The notes beneath the pieces were generated by a model that was not told where the DNA came from, searched no databases, and was given only the letters and a program-made list of their open reading frames with translations. A stretch of DNA of 64,000 nucleotides from JBHBQE01 sp041776485. Its GTDB lineage: Bacteria > Bacillota > Clostridia > Lachnospirales > Lachnospiraceae. The translations under genes were made by a program, and so were the position numbers. Below are positions 43,345-51,679 of the stretch, one piece after another (within the stretch, counting starts at the first letter, position 1; each line of letters begins with the position of its first letter). The DNA is taken from assembly GCA_041776485.1 (NCBI GenBank), contig JBHBQE010000006.1:62001-126000 (forward strand), written 5' to 3'.

Positions 43345-44829
43345 ATGTCATTAATGACCGGAGAACAGTATATTGAAAGCTTAAGGAAGCTTAACACAAG
43401 GGTGTATCTCTTTGGAGAAAAGATTGATAACTGGGTGGATCACCCTATGATTCGTCCTTCGATAGATTGTGTGGCAGTTACATATGATTTGGCAAATGAT
43501 CCTGCCCATGAGGATTTAATGACTGCAACCAGCAATCTTACAGGTAAGAAGATTAACAGGTTTACTCATATTCATCAAAGTACAGATGACCTTGTAAGAA
43601 AGGTTAAAATGCAAAGGCTTCTGGGGCAGAAAACTGCAAGCTGTTTCCAGCGCTGTGTCGGAATGGACGCCTTTAATGCCATTTATTCCACCACCTTTGA
43701 AATTGATAAGGAAAAGGGCACTGATTACCATGAGAGATTTAAGAAGTTCCTTGAAATGGTACAGGAAAATGACTATACCGTTGACGGTGCTATGACAGAT
43801 AATAAGGGGGACCGCTCCAAGGCCCCCCATGAACAAACGGATCCTGATATGTTTGTTCATATTGTTGAAAGGCGAAAGGACGGAATAGTAGTAAGCGGTG
43901 CAAAATTACATCAGACAGGTTCAATTAACTCGCATTGGCACCTGTTTATGCCAACTCAGGCAATGCAGGAGGCTGATAAGGACTATGCCTGTGTATTTGC
44001 ATGTCCGTCAGACGCTGATGGTATCTATATGATATATGGCCGTCAAAGCTGTGATACGAGAAAGCTTGAGGGTTGTATAACGGATACCGGAAATATTAAG
44101 TATGGCGGGCAAGAGGCATTGGTTGTACTCGATAATGTATTTATTCCCAATGAATATGTATTTATGAATGGAGAATATGACTTTTCCGGCATGGTGGTGG
44201 AAAGATTTGCAGGATATCATCGTCAGTCGTATGGCGGATGTAAGGTAGGTGTGGGAGACTGCGTAATAGGTGCTGCTGCCCTTGCTTCTGAGATAAACGG
44301 AGCCAACAGGGCGAGTCATGTTAAGGATAAGCTTATAGAAATGACCCACTTAAATGAAACATTGTATTCCTGCGGAATAGCCTGTTCCTGTCAGGGGCAT
44401 AAGACAGAAAGCGGAAATTATCTTATTGACCTGCTTCTTGCTAATGTATGCAAGCAGAATGTCACCCGTTTTCCATATGAAATTGTACGTTTGGCAGAGG
44501 ACATTGCAGGCGGGCTTATGGTTACCATGCCCTCTGAAAAGGATTTCAACAGTGATCTTAAGGTGGGAAAAAATGGGGAAACCATTGGTGAAATTTGTGA
44601 CAAATATTTTAAAACCAGAGATGACGTTTCTACAGAGGACAGACAGAAGGTGCTTAGATTTTTGGAGAATATTTGCCTCGGTTCCGCCGCAGTCGGTTAT
44701 CGTACAGAGTCCATGCACGGAGCAGGTTCACCCCAGGCTCAGCGAATTATGATTTCCAGACAGGGAAATATTGAGGCTAAAAAGGAGCTTGTAAAGCCGC
44801 TTTGTGGAATAGATAGTAGGAAGGAGTAG
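43345..44829 (+). CDS. abfD: 4-hydroxybutyryl-CoA dehydratase/vinylacetyl-CoA delta-isomerase
   Basis: 494 residues, near the 490 typical of AbfD. The 4Fe-4S cluster ligands known for the Clostridium aminobutyricum enzyme (Cys99, Cys103, His292, Cys299) are matched here by Cys100 and Cys104 (CFQRCVGMD) and by His292 and Cys299 (YHRQSYGGCKVG). The FAD-dependent acyl-CoA-dehydrogenase-like fold fits as well. It dehydrates 4-hydroxybutyryl-CoA to crotonyl-CoA through a radical mechanism and is oxygen sensitive, implying strict anaerobiosis. All four ligands being present argues against the related 4-hydroxyphenylacetate hydroxylases. RBS TAGGAGGTGG. Confidence 0.9.
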   Translation: MSLMTGEQYIESLRKLNTRVYLFGEKIDNWVDHPMIRPSIDCVAVTYDLANDPAHEDLMTATSNLTGKKINRFTHIHQSTDDLVRKVKMQRLLGQKTASCFQRCVGMDAFNAIYSTTFEIDKEKGTDYHERFKKFLEMVQENDYTVDGAMTDNKGDRSKAPHEQTDPDMFVHIVERRKDGIVVSGAKLHQTGSINSHWHLFMPTQAMQEADKDYACVFACPSDADGIYMIYGRQSCDTRKLEGCITDTGNIKYGGQEALVVLDNVFIPNEYVFMNGEYDFSGMVVERFAGYHRQSYGGCKVGVGDCVIGAAALASEINGANRASHVKDKLIEMTHLNETLYSCGIACSCQGHKTESGNYLIDLLLANVCKQNVTRFPYEIVRLAEDIAGGLMVTMPSEKDFNSDLKVGKNGETIGEICDKYFKTRDDVSTEDRQKVLRFLENICLGSAAVGYRTESMHGAGSPQAQRIMISRQGNIEAKKELVKPLCGIDSRKE

Positions 44830-44831
44830 TT

Positions 44832-45605
44832 ATGGGATTTGTGAGTTTTGAACAAAAAGAAGCTGTAGGCATTGTTACCATTGACCGACAGGAGGCTTTA
44901 AATGCCCTTAATGTACAGGTTCTTTTAGAGCTTGATGAGATGATTTCAAAGGTTGAAAAAAATCGAGAAATCAAGGCATTGATAATTACCGGTGCAGGTC
45001 GATCGTTTGTAGCAGGAGCAGATATCGGAACACAACAGCCTATGAATGTGGCAGAGGCAAGGGAGTGGGGCAGAACCGGAAGCAGGATTTTTAGAAGAAT
45101 TGAAAAGCTTGAGATTCCTGTAATTGCGGCTGTCAACGGATTTGCTTTAGGTGGAGGCTGTGAGCTTGCCCTATCCTGTGATTTGATTGTAGCTTCAAAG
45201 AAGGCGAAATTTGGTCAGCCGGAGGTAGGTCTCGGAATCACACCGGGATTTTCAGGTACTCAAAGACTTCCCAGAAGAGTTGGTGTTGCCATGGCTAAGG
45301 AGCTAATATATTCCGGTGCTATGATTGACGCAGAGGAGGCTCTTCGCATAGGTTTGGTAAATCATGTTTATACACCTGAGGAGCTTATGGATAAGGCAGT
45401 TGAACTTGCAGCTTCCTTTGCAAAGAATGCAATTATAGCGGTTAAGTATGCCAAGGCTTGTATTGACAGAGGGTTTGATACTGATATTGACAATGGTATT
45501 GCCATTGAAAATGAATTATTTGCAATGTGCTATGCAACCGAGGATCAAAAGGAGGGTATGCAGGCATTTCTTGATAAGCGCAAGGCAGAATTTAAGGATA
45601 GATAA
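44832..45605 (+). CDS. enoyl-CoA hydratase (crotonase)
   Basis: 257 residues, a full-length crotonase. Oxyanion-hole residues lie in SFVAGADI near 57-64 and ALGGGCELALSCDL near 104; both catalytic glutamates are present (GGGCE and FGQPEVGLG). It interconverts crotonyl-CoA and 3-hydroxybutyryl-CoA, or 3-hydroxypropionyl-CoA and acryloyl-CoA. Last gene of the operon, two bases after the dehydratase stop, RBS AGGAAGGAG. No 3-hydroxybutyryl-CoA dehydrogenase or thiolase is nearby, which leaves its direction open. Confidence 0.9.
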   Translation: MGFVSFEQKEAVGIVTIDRQEALNALNVQVLLELDEMISKVEKNREIKALIITGAGRSFVAGADIGTQQPMNVAEAREWGRTGSRIFRRIEKLEIPVIAAVNGFALGGGCELALSCDLIVASKKAKFGQPEVGLGITPGFSGTQRLPRRVGVAMAKELIYSGAMIDAEEALRIGLVNHVYTPEELMDKAVELAASFAKNAIIAVKYAKACIDRGFDTDIDNGIAIENELFAMCYATEDQKEGMQAFLDKRKAEFKDR

Positions 45606-45608
45606 TTC

Positions 45609-45637
45609 TTGACAAAATATATGTTTTGAAGTATCAT
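45609..45637 (+). promoter_or_regulatory. promoter of rpsT
   Basis: TTGACA (45609-45614), 17 bases, TATCAT (45632-45637), beginning four bases after the crotonase stop. It gives rpsT its own transcript with a leader of about 35 bases. Confidence 0.7.
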
Positions 45638-45678
45638 ATTTCTTCGTTCGGTAGTTTATTGATTGAGAGGAGATACCC

Positions 45679-45942
45679 TTGGCAAATATTAAGAGCGCTA
45701 AAAAGAGAATTCTTGTTACAAAGTTAAAGACAGACAGGAATAAAGCTATAAAGAGCCGTATTAAAACAACTATTAAAAAGGTGGAGAGTGCTGTATCTAA
45801 CGGAAATAAAGATGAAGCAGTTCTTGCTTTCAGGGAGGCTGCCTCACAGCTGCATAAGGCTGCAAGGAAGGGCATTTACCATAAAAATAATGCTGCAAGA
45901 AAGATTTCCAAGCTTTCTCATTTAGTTGCCAGCGAATCTTAA
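45679..45942 (+). CDS. rpsT: 30S ribosomal protein S20
   Basis: 87 residues starting with TTG (read as Met): MANIKSAKKRILVTKLKT is the classic S20 start, and GIYHKNNAARKISKLS near 68 is the conserved C-terminal rRNA-binding part. RBS GAGAGGAG lies 8-15 bases upstream. S20 binds 16S rRNA early in 30S assembly. The UUG start is shared with enterobacterial rpsT, where it takes part in autogenous control. Convergent with holA, four bases apart. Confidence 0.95.
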   Translation: MANIKSAKKRILVTKLKTDRNKAIKSRIKTTIKKVESAVSNGNKDEAVLAFREAASQLHKAARKGIYHKNNAARKISKLSHLVASES

Positions 45943-45945
45943 TAG

Positions 45946-46953
45946 CTAGATAGACAGACTTTTTATTATGAATAATTCAGTACCGGTTTTCTCATCGAGA
46001 AGACCGGTATTCATTTGTTTTTGAATATCACCGCCTAAATCCAATATTTCAAAAAGGGAGGCTCTGGAGAAAAGCTTGGCTTGCTCAATGCTTTTATCAA
46101 GAAAATAGCTGCTTTTAATATCAAGCTTTTTTGATATTTCATTTTTACTAAGCTTGGTATCAAGACCGATACGAATAAAAAGCAATTTAGAAAAATTATT
46201 GATTAAAAGCGAAAGGATTTTCCTGGAATTAACGCTTAGAGAGTAGAGATATCCGTATTCCCTCAGGGTATCTTTTTTATTTCTTTTTCCAATAGCATTT
46301 ACAATATTAAATATATATTCCTCAAAGTTTAAAACTGTAATATTTTCTATGTCTTTAAGCTCAATATGGTTCTTGTTCATACAATAGGCAATAAGCTTAT
46401 CAAGCTCATGGGACATATTGTACATATTAATATCTGTGCGATTGATAAATTCATCTATATTAGTTTTGTTTATGGTAAGCCCGCTTTCATTGATTTTATT
46501 CTTAACCCAAAGGTGCAGTGTATGATTATCAGGGATATTATATTCTTCACAAAGACCCAGTTTATCAGCAATTTTGTATGCACGAGACGCTTTATTTATG
46601 TCTCTTTCTATAAATATAATATGCGCATATTTCGGAATATTTTCAAGAAATGAGGGGATTTTTTCAAATTTATTTTTAAAAAATCCCATATTTTCACATA
46701 CTATAACTCTCTTAGCATTATAAAATGGAACAGTATTGGTGATAGATTGGATTTCCGGCAACATTTGAAAACTGTCAGATACTTTTCCGCTTTTATTTAT
46801 AAATTTAGTGAGATTAATATTATCCCCCTCAGGTATTAGGGCGGCAATAACATTATCTGCAAACTGGCGGATTAAATAATCCTCTTTTCCATAAAAAAGA
46901 CAGATATTGGGAATATTATTTTCTTTGATTAATGTATTTATCCTATAACTCAT
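45946..46953 (-). CDS. holA: DNA polymerase III subunit delta
   Basis: 335 residues, the usual size. N-terminal ICLFYGKEDYLIRQFADN matches the HolA start (nucleotide-fold without a functional Walker A), YAHIIFIERDINKASRAYK lies in the middle, and the C-terminal collar domain includes LSLLINNFSKLLFIRIG. Delta opens the sliding clamp during loading. Its start overlaps the end of hemW by 11 bases, so it is the last gene of lepA-hemW-holA. Confidence 0.9.
   Translation of the reverse strand: MSYRINTLIKENNIPNICLFYGKEDYLIRQFADNVIAALIPEGDNINLTKFINKSGKVSDSFQMLPEIQSITNTVPFYNAKRVIVCENMGFFKNKFEKIPSFLENIPKYAHIIFIERDINKASRAYKIADKLGLCEEYNIPDNHTLHLWVKNKINESGLTINKTNIDEFINRTDINMYNMSHELDKLIAYCMNKNHIELKDIENITVLNFEEYIFNIVNAIGKRNKKDTLREYGYLYSLSVNSRKILSLLINNFSKLLFIRIGLDTKLSKNEISKKLDIKSSYFLDKSIEQAKLFSRASLFEILDLGGDIQKQMNTGLLDEKTGTELFIIKSLSI
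45982..46021 (+). terminator. rpsT terminator inside the 3' end of holA
   Basis: ACCGGTTTTCTC (45982-45993) pairs with GAGAAGACCGGT (45997-46008), one mismatch, and is followed on the plus strand by ATTCATTTGTTTTT. The structure lies within the last 25 codons of the convergent holA gene. Confidence 0.65.
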
Positions 46954-48085
46954 CTAATAAAAATCTGGCAAGAACCTGATTAGATAAATCCATACCCAAA
47001 TCAGTAAGTTTTATTCCGGCAAAGCTTTGTTCAATAAAGCTTTTACTCAGCAAATATTCTATCTCATTATGGAATACGCTGTCCACTGTAAGTTTAAAAT
47101 GTTCATAGAATTTAGAAAACAGTATACCGCTTGTTTTTCGAAGTCCCAAGAACATAAATTCCGACATTTCATCATTTAATGACAAAGGATTTTTTTCGAT
47201 ATAAAAATCTTCAGATATATGGGGTGCTTCTGAATTTAATTCCCTAATATACTGATTAAGATTGGTGGTATTTTTATATCTGATATGATTATGCAGTGAG
47301 GCAGCACCTAATCCAAGTCCCAGATAGGGTACTCTGTCCCAGTAGCCGAGGTTATGTCTGGAGTCTTTATTATTTCTGGAAAAATTGGATATTTCATAGC
47401 GATTATATCCATGGCTGTTTAAGTAATCTATAGGCAGTCTATAAAGTCTGTACTCCAACTCCTCATCTGGAAGAGGAGAGTGAAAAGGCTTATATTTTCT
47501 GTGAAATAATGTATTTTCCTCTAAAATAAGTGCATAGCATGAAATATGATCCGGGCGAAGTCCGGTAACCAGTTTAAGGGTGTTCTCTAAACTTTCTGTA
47601 CTTTGTCCGGGAATGCCTGTCATTATATCTACATTTATATTATTAATTTCGGATTTAATAATTTGGTCATAGGTCTTTAGAAAATCAGAGAAATTGTGAA
47701 TTCTTCCAAGGAGATTTAATTCGTTATTGTTTGCAGACTGCAAACCTATACTTGCTCTATTTACAGGCAGATAATTCAGTACAGCTATAAAATCATCTGA
47801 TAATATGCCCGGATTTAATTCAATTGTGATTTCGCAATCCGCTTTTAGGGTATAGTATTTAAAAATTGTTGAAAAGAGTTTTTCCAAGGCTGCAGGAGGA
47901 AGAATATTTGGAGTTCCGCCACCAATATAGATACTGGATATTTCTTTTGTTTTATCAAAGTTTCTTAGAGAAATTTCATTACAAAGGGCGGATATATAGT
48001 CATTTATTTTTTCCTCTGCCGGGAATGACAGAAAATCACAATAATGGCATTTGGATTTACAAAAGGGTATATGTATATAAAGCAT
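46943..48085 (-). CDS. hemW: radical SAM heme chaperone HemW
   Basis: 380 residues. The radical SAM cluster motif is IPFCKSKCHYCDF at residues 6-18, with CxxxCxxC spacing followed by Tyr-Cys-Asp as in HemW/HemN-like proteins. IYIGGGTPNILPP near 53 and the C-terminal HemN domain (ISEDFYIEKNPLSLNDEMSEF region) follow. HemW binds heme and is not a true coproporphyrinogen oxidase. Two bases after the lepA stop, hence cotranscribed. Confidence 0.92.
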   Translation of the reverse strand: MLYIHIPFCKSKCHYCDFLSFPAEEKINDYISALCNEISLRNFDKTKEISSIYIGGGTPNILPPAALEKLFSTIFKYYTLKADCEITIELNPGILSDDFIAVLNYLPVNRASIGLQSANNNELNLLGRIHNFSDFLKTYDQIIKSEINNINVDIMTGIPGQSTESLENTLKLVTGLRPDHISCYALILEENTLFHRKYKPFHSPLPDEELEYRLYRLPIDYLNSHGYNRYEISNFSRNNKDSRHNLGYWDRVPYLGLGLGAASLHNHIRYKNTTNLNQYIRELNSEAPHISEDFYIEKNPLSLNDEMSEFMFLGLRKTSGILFSKFYEHFKLTVDSVFHNEIEYLLSKSFIEQSFAGIKLTDLGMDLSNQVLARFLLDEL

Positions 48086-48087
48086 TT

Positions 48088-49890
48088 TTATTCGTCTAAT
48101 TTAAGTACAGACATAAATGCTTCCTGAGGAATGTCCACATTACCGATTTGTCGCATACGCTTTTTGCCCTCCTTTTGTTTTTCAAGGAGTTTCTTTTTAC
48201 GGGTAATATCTCCGCCATAACATTTGGCTAACACATCTTTTCTAAGGGCTTTAACGGTTTCCCTGGCTATAACCTTGGTACCGATAGCCGCTTGGATAGG
48301 GATTTCAAATAGATGTTTGGGGATTTCAAGTTTAAGCTTTTCACACATTTTCTTTCCCCGGTCATAAGCGGAACCCTTAAATACGATAAAAGAAAGTGCG
48401 TCTACAGGCTCTTTATTAATCAGAATGTCAAGCCTTACAAGCTCACTTCTTTCATATCCCCTAAGCTCATAATCAAAGGATGCATATCCCTTGGAACGGG
48501 ATTTTAAGGCATCAAAGAAATCATAGATAATTTCATTTAAGGGAAGAATATATTTAAGTAGAGCCCTTGATTCCTCAATATAGTTCATACTGATATACTT
48601 GCCGCGTCTTTCCTGGCACAAATCCATTATATTGCCGATAAACTCACTGGTTACCATGATTTCAGCATTCACCATAGGTTCTTCCATATATTCAATTTCT
48701 GATAAATCAGGAAGATTGGTGGGGTTTGTAAGGTCAATCATTGTGCCGTCAGTTTTCTTTACATGGTATATAACGCTGGGGGCAGTGGTAACTAAATCCA
48801 GATTATATTCCCGCTCTAAACGCTCCTGTACCACCTCAAGATGTAAAAGTCCTAAAAATCCGCACCTAAATCCAAAACCGAGGGCAATGGAGGTTTCCGC
48901 CTCGAAGAATAAGGAAGCGTCATTTAATTGGAGTTTCTCCAGAGCTTCTCTTAAATCCTGATATTTAGACCCATCGGCAGGATATAGTCCACAGTAAACC
49001 ATAGGAAGAACTTTCTTGTATCCCGGAAGGGGAGAGGTGCATGGGCTGTTTTTATGGGTGATTGTATCCCCCACCATAGTATCCTTTACATTTTTGATAC
49101 TGGCAGTGATATAGCCCACCATTCCGGCAGTAAGCTTATCCTGGGGAATAAAGGCACCTGCACCAAAGGTTCCGCATTCTACAACCTGAAAATTGGCTTT
49201 GGTAGCCATCATATATATTTCATCACCCGGGCTGATACTTCCATCCATAACTCTGCAGAATACAATAACTCCTCTGTAGGAATCATATAAAGAGTCAAAT
49301 ATTAAAGCAGACAGAGGTTTATTTTCATCCCCCACGGGAGGAGGAAGTTTTTCAACAATCTGGGATAATACATCAGAGACATTTAGCCCTGTTTTGGCGG
49401 ATATAAGGGGACATCCTTCAGTATCCAATCCAATCACATCCTCTATTTCAGCCTTAACATGCTCCGGATTGGCACTTGGCAGGTCGATTTTATTTATAAC
49501 AGGTAATATTTCAAGATCATGATCAAGAGCTAAATAAACATTGGCAAGGGTCTGTGCCTCAATACCCTGAGCACTGTCCACCACAAGGATTGCTCCATCA
49601 CAGGCAGCCAATGACCGGGATACCTCATAATTAAAATCCACATGCCCCGGAGTATCAATAAGGTTTAGGGTATATACTTTACCGTCCGTATGCTCATAGG
49701 AAAGTCTGACTGCCTGAGATTTAATTGTAATTCCCCGTTCTCTTTCCAAATCCATATTGTCAAGAATCTGCTCCTGCATATCACGATTTGCTACCAGACC
49801 CGTCATTTCAATAAGACGGTCTGCCAATGTGCTTTTCCCATGATCAATATGTGCAATTATACAAAAATTTCTTATCAGTTCTTTTTTCAT
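48088..49890 (-). CDS. lepA: elongation factor 4 (LepA)
   Basis: 600 residues, full length. G-domain motifs: AHIDHGKST (G1, residues 13-21), the RGITIK switch I region near 49, DTPGHVDF (G3) near 79 and NKIDLP (G4) near 132. The C-terminal LepA-specific domain ends in KKKLLEKQKEGKKRMRQIG. It is a ribosomal back-translocase/assembly GTPase. On the minus strand TTGATT-17-TATTAT ends only eight bases before the ATG and there is no ribosome site, so the mRNA may be leaderless. Confidence 0.95.
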   Translation of the reverse strand: MKKELIRNFCIIAHIDHGKSTLADRLIEMTGLVANRDMQEQILDNMDLERERGITIKSQAVRLSYEHTDGKVYTLNLIDTPGHVDFNYEVSRSLAACDGAILVVDSAQGIEAQTLANVYLALDHDLEILPVINKIDLPSANPEHVKAEIEDVIGLDTEGCPLISAKTGLNVSDVLSQIVEKLPPPVGDENKPLSALIFDSLYDSYRGVIVFCRVMDGSISPGDEIYMMATKANFQVVECGTFGAGAFIPQDKLTAGMVGYITASIKNVKDTMVGDTITHKNSPCTSPLPGYKKVLPMVYCGLYPADGSKYQDLREALEKLQLNDASLFFEAETSIALGFGFRCGFLGLLHLEVVQERLEREYNLDLVTTAPSVIYHVKKTDGTMIDLTNPTNLPDLSEIEYMEEPMVNAEIMVTSEFIGNIMDLCQERRGKYISMNYIEESRALLKYILPLNEIIYDFFDALKSRSKGYASFDYELRGYERSELVRLDILINKEPVDALSFIVFKGSAYDRGKKMCEKLKLEIPKHLFEIPIQAAIGTKVIARETVKALRKDVLAKCYGGDITRKKKLLEKQKEGKKRMRQIGNVDIPQEAFMSVLKLDE

Positions 49891-49995
49891 AGCAATTTAT
49901 AATATTTGAAAAATAAACAAAAATCAAGATAAATTATTCAATGGAAGCAAAGCATTTATTAATTTAACTAATAGGGGATACAATCATATATAGAA

Positions 49996-50025
49996 AAATG
50001 CCCATACATGAAAGTATGGGCATTT
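49996..50025 (-). terminator. terminator of the fatty acid transporter gene
   Basis: AAATGCCCATAC (49996-50007) pairs perfectly with GTATGGGCATTT (50014-50025), loop 6 bases. In the minus direction it continues with TTTTTCTATA. It ends the atoE transcript before the lepA promoter. Confidence 0.85.
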
Positions 50026-50097
50026 CGAATACTTGCTTTGATATGTAAACTGTCTGTTTAGTTACATAATATAAGGTATGCTTAATATCCCCGGGTA

Positions 50098-51471
50098 TTA
50101 AATAACAAGGGGAACCATTGCAGGCACAAGGAATAGCAGACCAAGAGCAATAATTATTCCTGTTACAAGCAGAATTACTGCACAATATCCCATAATATCC
50201 CTTGCTCCAAGTCCGGCAATACCAAGGGCAGGAAGAGCCCAGAAGGGCTGAAGCATATTTGTCCAGGCGTCACCCCAGGCAATACCCATTGCAGTAACCG
50301 CAGGGCTTACTCCCAGCTCTAAACCTGCAGGCATCATAATAGGTGCCTGAACTGCCCACTGACCTCCGCCTGAGGGAACGAAGAAGTTTACTATACCTGC
50401 CGATAAAAATGTCCATAAAGGGAAGGTTTGAGGTGTGGAAATACCTACAAAGAAATCACTTAGCATACCGGCAATGGAGGTGCCGGCAGGTCCTTGTGCA
50501 GTCATAATTCCCATAATTCCTGCATAGAAGGGGAATTGAAGAATAATACCTCCTGCTCCCTTTACAGCTTCAGATATGGCATTAACATAATTAATAGGTG
50601 TTTTATGCAAAAGTATTCCCAACATTAGGAATATAGTGTTAACAATGTCAAGAGAAAGACTAAATCCATTTGTTGCAAAGTGGTGAGCCAGATATACTAC
50701 ACCGATTATTGTTATTATTATGGAAAGAACAGGTGATCTTTCCATTGCCTCCGCAGGGGTAGAAGCCTTTTCTAATTCCTCTGTCTTAGGATCTGCTAAA
50801 AGGGCAGAGTCAATGGTAACCACATGATCCTTGTCAGGATGCATAAACACATTTACAAGGGTCATAACGATTAAAATAGTTATACAAATAATAATATTCC
50901 ATGGTGAAAAAATAGTGTAGGAAGTGGGAACAGACTGGGTAAGGGCACCGGCTGTAGCAGCTTCTACAGATTCGTTCCATGAAGCTATTTGAAGAGGGAT
51001 GGAACCCGAAGCTCCGCCATGCCAAACCACAAAGCCTGAATAGGCAGAGGCAATAAGCAGGCGATAGTCTATACCGGATACCTTTTTTGCAATTTCCTTG
51101 GCAAGAAGTGCTCCCACAACAAGACCAAAGCCCCAGTTTATCCAGCAGCAGATTGTGGAAACAACTGTTACTAAAATAATGCCGGCAGAGGGAGTTTTAG
51201 GTATAGAAGCAATATTTACAAGGAATTTTTTTATAACCGGGGCACTGGCAAAGGCAGTTCCAAGTACAAGTACCAAAGCCATTTGCATTGAAAATCCCAG
51301 AAGGCTCCAGGCACCGCCGCCCCAGGCAATGGTAACCTGCAGAGGACTCATTCCGGTTAAGCCGACTGCACCGAGAAATACAATTATTGTTAATATAATG
51401 CAGAAAATAAAAGCATCTGGAAGAAATCGCTGCACTAAATTAACACAACCGTTAGTGATTTTTTTAAACAT
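50098..51471 (-). CDS. atoE: short-chain fatty acid transporter (AtoE family)
   Basis: 457 residues with about 11-12 hydrophobic segments. Family hallmarks: LPDAFIFCIILTIIVF near residue 17, WGGGAWSLLGFSMQMAL near 50, GFVVWHGGASGSIPLQIAS near 149 and FFVPSGGGQWAVQAP near 366. AtoE-like proteins exchange short-chain fatty acids such as butyrate or acetoacetate across the membrane. In this fermentative genome it could export butyrate or propionate formed by the operon at 38.5-45.6 kb, but it is a separate minus-strand unit. RBS GGGAGG (minus strand). Confidence 0.88.
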   Translation of the reverse strand: MFKKITNGCVNLVQRFLPDAFIFCIILTIIVFLGAVGLTGMSPLQVTIAWGGGAWSLLGFSMQMALVLVLGTAFASAPVIKKFLVNIASIPKTPSAGIILVTVVSTICCWINWGFGLVVGALLAKEIAKKVSGIDYRLLIASAYSGFVVWHGGASGSIPLQIASWNESVEAATAGALTQSVPTSYTIFSPWNIIICITILIVMTLVNVFMHPDKDHVVTIDSALLADPKTEELEKASTPAEAMERSPVLSIIITIIGVVYLAHHFATNGFSLSLDIVNTIFLMLGILLHKTPINYVNAISEAVKGAGGIILQFPFYAGIMGIMTAQGPAGTSIAGMLSDFFVGISTPQTFPLWTFLSAGIVNFFVPSGGGQWAVQAPIMMPAGLELGVSPAVTAMGIAWGDAWTNMLQPFWALPALGIAGLGARDIMGYCAVILLVTGIIIALGLLFLVPAMVPLVI

Positions 51472-51574
51472 TATTACCTCCCATCATTAATATTTTACTT
51501 ACCTATGAACTATATTAGTACGGGGGAAATATTATTTCAATCATAATTTTACAAATATTTATTTAAAAGATTAG

Positions 51575-51603
51575 TTGACAAAGAACTGTTCAAGTGGTAA
51601 ATT
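51575..51603 (+). promoter_or_regulatory. sigma-A promoter of the hrcA operon
   Basis: TTGACA (51575-51580), 17 bases, TAAATT (51598-51603). The CIRCE operator begins ten bases downstream. Confidence 0.8.
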
Positions 51604-51613
51604 AATCAAATAA

Positions 51614-51640
51614 TTAGCACTCCACTATTATGAGTGCTAA
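51614..51640. promoter_or_regulatory. CIRCE operator (HrcA-binding site)
   Basis: TTAGCACTC, nine bases, GAGTGCTAA: a perfect match to the CIRCE consensus, placed between the promoter and the ribosome site of hrcA. HrcA bound here represses the operon until heat shock. Confidence 0.97.
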
Positions 51641-51679
51641 CAGAGAGCCGGATATACAATTTATTAATTAGAGGTGCAA

